From: Candidatus Bathyarchaeota archaeon
Lineage (GTDB): Archaea; Thermoproteota; Bathyarchaeia; 40CM-2-53-6
Length of the DNA stretch: 16,836 nucleotides
Direction: 5' to 3'
Assembly (NCBI GenBank): GCA_005883695.1
Contig: VBBV01000121.1
Location: forward strand, 1-16,836
The notes under the pieces were generated by a model. The model was not told the DNA's origin and did no database searches. It was given only the letters and a program-made list of their open reading frames with translations. Positions 13,559-16,836 of the stretch are shown here, piece by piece. Each line of letters opens with the position of its first letter. Position 1 is the stretch's first letter. Position numbers and translations under genes: made by a program.

Positions 13559-14092
13559 CTAGAACTTTTCGGGTGGGCTGTAGGATATGAGGGTCTCGCT
13601 GGCTGTGATTCCGTTGATGCTGCCTATCTTCTCAACGGACCTTTCCAGAAGCTCCTCAGATGTGTCGGCCCTGAAAGCCGCCAGTATGTCGAACGCTCCA
13701 GGTATGACGTGTGCCTCTGCAAAGTTCGGGATGGTCTTGAGTTTTTGGAGAATCGTACTGAAGCTGCCTTTGACTTTCAAGAGAGCGAATGCTAGTGGGC
13801 TCTCGCTGTCTGTCTTGTTGGAGCTGTTGATGATGCTCTCGAAGGATATGGTTGTCTGAGTGTTTGTGATGCTTGGGATGTTCCTGATCTTCTCCACGGT
13901 GGTGAAGGCCTTGGTCGGCTCGTTGGTTCCCAGCTTGATCACCAGGTCGAATCTTCCCGTTACGGGCGTGCAGGATTCGACATTGGGAATGTGCTCTATC
14001 TGGGAAACGGTGTGTGCACGTTCTCCTTTGCATTTGGCGAATATGTACCCTGTCTGATCATTTCTTGCCATTTTTTCTACCGTGGAGAGCAT
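13559..14092 (-). CDS. Tandem Lrp/AsnC ligand-binding (RAM) protein without DNA-binding domain
   Basis: A 177-aa protein made of two RAM domains, the small-molecule-sensing module of Lrp/AsnC regulators. Domain 1 (about 14-85) has GYIFAKCKGE...VTGRFDLVIKL...IPSITNTQTTISF. Domain 2 (about 100-172) has AFALLKVKGSF...IPGAFDILAAF...INGITASETLISY. No helix-turn-helix is present at either end. Stand-alone RAM proteins assemble into ring-like oligomers in known cases and bind amino acids, and this one could modulate a separate regulator. The first ATG is 14092; ATG 14071 (MARNDQ) is an alternative. A run of eight A residues upstream on this strand could be part of the promoter. The gene ends 23 bp before a T-tract terminator. 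Confidence 0.85.
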   Translation of the reverse strand: MLSTVEKMARNDQTGYIFAKCKGERAHTVSQIEHIPNVESCTPVTGRFDLVIKLGTNEPTKAFTTVEKIRNIPSITNTQTTISFESIINSSNKTDSESPLAFALLKVKGSFSTILQKLKTIPNFAEAHVIPGAFDILAAFRADTSEELLERSVEKIGSINGITASETLISYSPPEKF

Positions 14093-14365
14093 TGATGACT
14101 AGGCCTATTTTTTTTCTAGCATACCCTAGACCATGTGCACCAGTAACGTTAGGCACTGGCCGTTGTCATGGTGTTCGAGGTGCCCAAGCTGCCCTCGCTG
14201 TCGACTTGAGTTCGATTCCATCTCAGATGCGTTCTAGGGCGGCGAACCAAAGGATGGCGGTACTGAAATAGACGCTTTTAGATAGAAAAAAGTAGACTAT
14301 TCTTAAGTAGTAAGGAGAGTGTCGGGGCGGGCTTCCAACGGAGTCCCGAAAAGCCTCTTGTTTGC

Positions 14366-14372
14366 AAATATA
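14366..14372 (+). promoter_or_regulatory. Possible TATA box of the Gfo/Idh/MocA gene
   Basis: AAATATA lies within TTTGCAAATATAACC, about 15-21 bp before the TTG start at 14387. The distance implies transcription starting at or very near the start codon. That is slightly too short for a standard TATA box, so the assignment is weak. Confidence 0.3.
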
Positions 14373-14386
14373 ACCATGTGTGAGTC

Positions 14387-15376
14387 TTGCTGAGCCCTAC
14401 CAAGATTGGTCTCGTCGGTGCAGGTTACTGGGGGACCAAGTTGGCCAGGGAGTATGTGGCACTCTCAAAGGCCGATTCCACTGTTAGATTCACCGCTTTG
14501 GCAGACCGCTCGGCTGGACAGATCACTCGTGTCAAGTCGATTCTGGGCTCCTATCATCTGGATTACTTCCTGGACTACAGGCATCTGCTGGGACAGAGCC
14601 GGGTAGATGCTGTCCATGTAGCCGTACCCAACGAGCAGCACTATGTCGTAGCGTCGAAGTTTCTACAAAACGGAGTGCACGTTCTTCTGGAGAAGCCTAT
14701 GGCCTTGACGTCTAGCGAGGCTTTCGACCTTGTGGAACAAGCTACTAGGCAGAACCTTGTTCTTCAGATAAGTCACGTTTTCAGATTCTCCAACGCACTG
14801 CAAGAGGCTAAGCGTCTTGTAGAATCCGGGCTGATAGGTAGGACGTTCTTCCTCAACATGTGCTGGTCCAACTACCAAGAACCACCCGATGGAAGGAACA
14901 TAATCTTTGACCTCGCACCACACCCTGTCGACATACTGAACATGCTTCTCGGTGAATGGCCTGTCGGCGTCAGCGCGACGGCGCGTGCCTATCTCAAGAA
15001 GAGTTCAGGGCTTGAGGATACTGCCTTCCTTTCATTGGAGTATCCTAATGATGTGATGGCTAACATCCTGCTGAGCTGGGCTCGGCCGGGACCGAAGGAG
15101 AGGTCTCTCAGCATCAGCGGAGAGAGGGGCTCGCTCTTTGTAGACGCTCTTAACGAGAAGCTGACTATCTACGACTACAACAACGGTGCAAGAATCGCCC
15201 CAGTGACCCCGAACAATACGATATACGATATGATCGGTCATTTCGTAAAATCACTCTCAGAGCCAAGGCCTCTGCTGAACGGAGGGCTGGTCGGGGCGCA
15301 TACTGTTAGGGTCCTGGAGGCTTGTGTTCAATCGCTCAGAAGCAGAGCAAAGCTTCAGGTCGCCCCGAACGCGTGA
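14387..15376 (+). CDS. Gfo/Idh/MocA family NAD(P)-dependent oxidoreductase
   Basis: A 329-aa oxidoreductase of the glucose-fructose oxidoreductase/inositol dehydrogenase/MocA family, which oxidises or reduces sugar or nucleotide-sugar hydroxyls. The Rossmann loop is IGLVGAGYWGTKLA (7-20), the family EKP motif is at 102-104 (LEKPMAL), and the catalytic region is FDLAPHPVDILNML (174-187), with D175, H179 and D182. The first motif is very near the N-terminus, which supports TTG 14387. The length is normal. No glycosyltransferase or aminotransferase stands beside it, so the pathway is open, although members with this layout often serve in surface-sugar synthesis. A hairpin with T tract follows the stop. 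Confidence 0.92.
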   Translation: MLSPTKIGLVGAGYWGTKLAREYVALSKADSTVRFTALADRSAGQITRVKSILGSYHLDYFLDYRHLLGQSRVDAVHVAVPNEQHYVVASKFLQNGVHVLLEKPMALTSSEAFDLVEQATRQNLVLQISHVFRFSNALQEAKRLVESGLIGRTFFLNMCWSNYQEPPDGRNIIFDLAPHPVDILNMLLGEWPVGVSATARAYLKKSSGLEDTAFLSLEYPNDVMANILLSWARPGPKERSLSISGERGSLFVDALNEKLTIYDYNNGARIAPVTPNNTIYDMIGHFVKSLSEPRPLLNGGLVGAHTVRVLEACVQSLRSRAKLQVAPNA

Positions 15377-15393
15377 TTAAGGTGTTGGGCTAC

Positions 15394-15429
15394 AAGCATT
15401 CCAAGCAAAAAAAGGATGCTTATTTTTTC
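15394..15429 (+). terminator. Hairpin plus T tract after the oxidoreductase
   Basis: AAGCATTCC and GGATGCTT form an 8-bp stem with one bulged T, around an A-rich loop (15403-15413), followed directly by TATTTTTTC. It lies 18 bp after the stop at 15376. Confidence 0.65.
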
Positions 15430-15430
15430 C

Positions 15431-15586
15431 ATGAGCAATCTTTCTTGGGAAGCGGTCAAGGAAGGCTTCCGAGAAATGAAGGCGGGCAAGGTCATGTCCC
15501 GCAGAGTTCCATTGGAAGGGGTCTCCACCATCTACGGAATGGGTTCCCACCTAAGGAGAAGATCTTGGAGGGGGGAGAGAGCTTGA
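15431..15586 (+). CDS. Short ORF, possible gene fragment
   Basis: A 51-codon frame starting with ATG, two bases after the oxidoreductase terminator tract. The first 40 residues look like protein: SWEAVKEGFREMKAGKVMSR, then VPLEGVSTIYGMGSHL. The helix-strand pattern 'EGFREMKAGKV' recalls the C-terminal end of zinc-dependent dehydrogenases, though similarity over so short a length is weak. The last ten residues (RRRSWRGERA) look like random read-through, and an Arg/Lys/Glu-rich frame continues in another phase (KEKILEGGESLRRSM), so a frameshifted remnant is possible. There is no ribosome site. Confidence 0.3.
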   Translation: MSNLSWEAVKEGFREMKAGKVMSRRVPLEGVSTIYGMGSHLRRRSWRGERA

Positions 15587-15663
15587 GGAGGAGCATGACG
15601 AAGAGGCGAGCCGGGCGAAGAGAACTCGGCCACCAGACTAGATGTTGATATGGCATCTGAACA

Positions 15664-15672
15664 TTCAAATAT
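15664..15672 (+). promoter_or_regulatory. TATA-like element upstream of vapBC
   Basis: TTCAAATAT, centred 37 bp before TTG 15705, would place the transcript start about ten bases before the antitoxin start. AGGATG (15694-15699) then serves as a weak ribosome site. Confidence 0.4.
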
Positions 15673-15704
15673 CACACCTCCCGAGTCCTGTCTAGGATGC
15701 TCGC

Positions 15705-15941
15705 TTGGCTGGTAGAAAAGTGGTCCAGACGGAACTGGGAGAGAAGGAGTACGAAATGCTCTCCGCGGTGGCGAGGGACGAGGGCTTGACGATCAAGGAG
15801 GCGGCAAGGAAGGCTCTGGTCGAGTGGAGCGTCTCGGAGTTGGACCTGCGCCAGGACCCCCTGTTCCAACTGAAGCCCGTTAGGTTCAAGGAGAAGATTC
15901 GGGTGTCGGAAATCGACAGGCTCCTCTACGGGTCCAAGTAG
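15705..15941 (+). CDS. vapB: VapB-type antitoxin, ribbon-helix-helix-like
   Basis: A 78-aa protein directly before a PIN-domain toxin gene. Residues 5-45 (KVVQTELGEKEYEMLSAVAR, then DEGLTIKEAARKALVEW) give the strand-helix-helix of an RHH DNA-binding antitoxin. The C-terminal part (46-78) is charged with short helices and would wrap the toxin. In known VapBC systems the antitoxin neutralises the toxin and the pair represses its own promoter. The TTG start at 15705 has AGGATG upstream, and a TATA-like element lies about 37 bp before it. Only seven bases separate its stop from the toxin's likely start. Confidence 0.8.
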   Translation: MAGRKVVQTELGEKEYEMLSAVARDEGLTIKEAARKALVEWSVSELDLRQDPLFQLKPVRFKEKIRVSEIDRLLYGSK

Positions 15942-15948
15942 TCCCCGC

Positions 15949-16362
15949 ACGGCCTTCGTTGACACGTCATGGTTCAAAGCCTACGTTGACGAAAGAGACG
16001 AGCATCATAAGGAAGCAAGAGGCTTGATGGACAGCGTAGCCACGAAAGAACTGGCTGTAAAGAATCTCATAACCTCCGACTATGTCATGGATGAAAGTAT
16101 TACACTAATACGTCTCGCTCACAGCCACTCGAAGGCCGCCGAGTTCGCCCGGACCACAGTGAATTCCAGGCTGGTAAAAATCTTGTACATGGGAGAGGAG
16201 GTCTTCCTCGAATCGCTTGACCTCTTCGAGAGATCAAAAGACAAGGCATGGAGCTTCACAGACTGCACATCGTTCACCCTGATGAAGAGAACAGGACTAT
16301 CACAGGTCTTCACCTTCGACCCGCACTTTGAACAGGCCGGCTTCCGCACGCTACCCAAGTAA
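15949..16362 (+). CDS. vapC: VapC-type PIN-domain toxin with apparent ACG start
   Basis: A PIN-domain ribonuclease toxin of 137 aa. The acidic residues of the metal site are present: D5 in AFVDTSWF, E49 in YVMDESITLI, D105 in SFTDCTSF and probably D124 in TFDPHF. The first canonical start in frame is TTG 16024, which would remove D5 and the first strand and leave an inactive protein. Upstream the frame is open to 15874 but has no ATG, GTG or TTG. ACG 15949 stands exactly where Met would be in related toxins (M-A-F-V-D-T-S), one base change from ATG. Either ACG is used with coupling to vapB translation, or the toxin start has been lost by mutation, which would silence the toxin. Target RNA unknown. 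Confidence 0.83.
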   Translation, partial: TAFVDTSWFKAYVDERDEHHKEARGLMDSVATKELAVKNLITSDYVMDESITLIRLAHSHSKAAEFARTTVNSRLVKILYMGEEVFLESLDLFERSKDKAWSFTDCTSFTLMKRTGLSQVFTFDPHFEQAGFRTLPK

Positions 16363-16583
16363 GAAAGTTTCGCGAGCGTTGACGCAAGTGGATTTCGCGT
16401 CCCCCCGAGAAATCTACCAACGAGCCGGGCTTGAGAGAAAAAGGCCGACGAAAGAAAACAGAGGGGGGCGCTCTGCTTCTCTAGCACGGCGAAGGACAGG
16501 CGTGTCCCGAAGGCCTCGGACAAGTATGTGAAAGGCTCAATCATACTCCCCAAAGCGGGTATAAGGGTCCTGTCTCGCCGCTG

Positions 16584-16836
16584 CTAACGCCTGGTTTTCG
16601 GCGCGGGCTTTCTTGGATTACCCCTTATCCTGCGGCCGATGATAAACAAGCCTAGCAAAGCTTCTCCCAACGCGATAAGAATCACCTCTTGAGTGGCTAA
16701 GCTGAACATTGGGAGGCTGGAGCTGGGCGTTGGCCCGGTAGATGGCTGTGTCAGCCTAACTATGACAGGGCCATAGGAATTGTTTTCAAGGTTCGTTTCT
16801 CCTGGCACAGGGAGGGCCATCGCGGAAAGCGCATAT
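16584..16836 (-). CDS. C-terminus of a surface protein with membrane anchor (5' end outside window)
   Basis: The minus-strand frame is open from the window edge to TAG at 16584, so only the last 83 residues or so are visible. The first part (ALPVPGETNLENNSYGPVIV) matches the closing strand of CARDB-like extracellular beta domains found repeatedly in archaeal secreted proteins, where PGETN..NN is typical. A Pro/Thr/Ser-rich linker follows (QPSTGPTPSSSLP), then one transmembrane helix (EVILIALGEALLGLFIIG) and a basic cytoplasmic tail (RRIRGNPRKPAPKTRR). This is the standard C-terminal anchor of archaeal envelope proteins. ATG 16820 lies inside the domain and is unlikely to be the true start. 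The gap 16363-16583 shows no gene. Confidence 0.75.
   Translation of the reverse strand, partial: YALSAMALPVPGETNLENNSYGPVIVRLTQPSTGPTPSSSLPMFSLATQEVILIALGEALLGLFIIGRRIRGNPRKPAPKTRR

Noticed and set aside
14160..14250. tRNA-like fragment with GGTGCCCAAGC and GAGTTCGATTCC
   Set aside because: The bases around TTCGATT do not form a five-pair T stem, and there is no room for an anticodon arm. Similar words alone are not enough.
14319..14393. 24-codon GTG ORF (possible leader peptide) overlapping the oxidoreductase start
   Set aside because: The AAGGAG site is only one base from the GTG, and the peptide shows no codon run or other attenuation feature.

Overview
The window reads as chromosomal DNA of an archaeon. 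It carries a UPF0146 protein, a PAC2-family proteasome-assembly-chaperone-like protein, an archaeal-type CoaBC and a free-standing tandem Lrp/AsnC ligand-binding (RAM) protein. Starts are often TTG or GTG, several genes have little or no leader, and gene ends are marked by short T-rich tracts. GC looks close to 50%. The flavour is that of a mesophilic TACK lineage (Bathyarchaeia or a Thaumarchaeota relative), but the lineage is an inference from memory of protein families, not a search result. There is no rRNA, no convincing tRNA, no CRISPR array and no insertion sequence.

Layout. Positions 1-1834 (+): the 3' part of phosphoenolpyruvate synthase (ppsA), overlapped by a UPF0146 protein. 1936-3018 (+): a polytopic membrane protein with an EEG...R...LFNP motif. 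3118-6277 (+): a tight cluster of a 119-aa unknown, CoaBC, a nitrilase-superfamily amidohydrolase and a HAD hydrolase. 6255-7872 (-): a beta-type DNA methyltransferase and a PAC2 protein, convergent with and slightly overlapping the HAD gene. 7873-8001 is a divergent control region with two palindromes, followed by a small ribbon-helix-helix-like protein (8002-8301, +). 8411-8951: two small genes, a Cys/His protein and a two-helix membrane protein. 8989-10521: a GNAT acetyltransferase (+) facing two VOC/glyoxalase-fold proteins (-), one with a Lys/Ala-rich N-terminal tail. 10522-10984 is a gap. 10985-12575: a small zinc-ribbon-like protein, a nucleoside phosphorylase (-) and a small membrane protein. 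12787-13122: a secreted 111-aa protein. 13123-13558 is apparently empty but holds two minus-strand terminators and a start-less open frame ending just before one of them. 13559-14092 (-): the tandem RAM protein. 14387-15376 (+): a Gfo/Idh/MocA oxidoreductase. 15431-16362 (+): a short ORF and a VapBC toxin-antitoxin pair. 16584-16836 (-): the C-terminus of a surface protein with a membrane anchor.

How the parts relate. PpsA makes PEP for gluconeogenesis. CoaBC makes 4'-phosphopantetheine for coenzyme A, and the nitrilase and HAD genes directly behind it could act on related metabolites, though this is inferred from position only. VapBC is a self-contained module. The most notable signal is that three genes, each directly behind the stop codon of its neighbour (nitrilase, HAD hydrolase, VapC), keep their conserved N-terminal core in frame but have no ATG, GTG or TTG in front of it. 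In two of them an ACG sits exactly where the start should be. This suggests non-canonical, translation-coupled initiation, or else start codons damaged by mutation or sequencing error.
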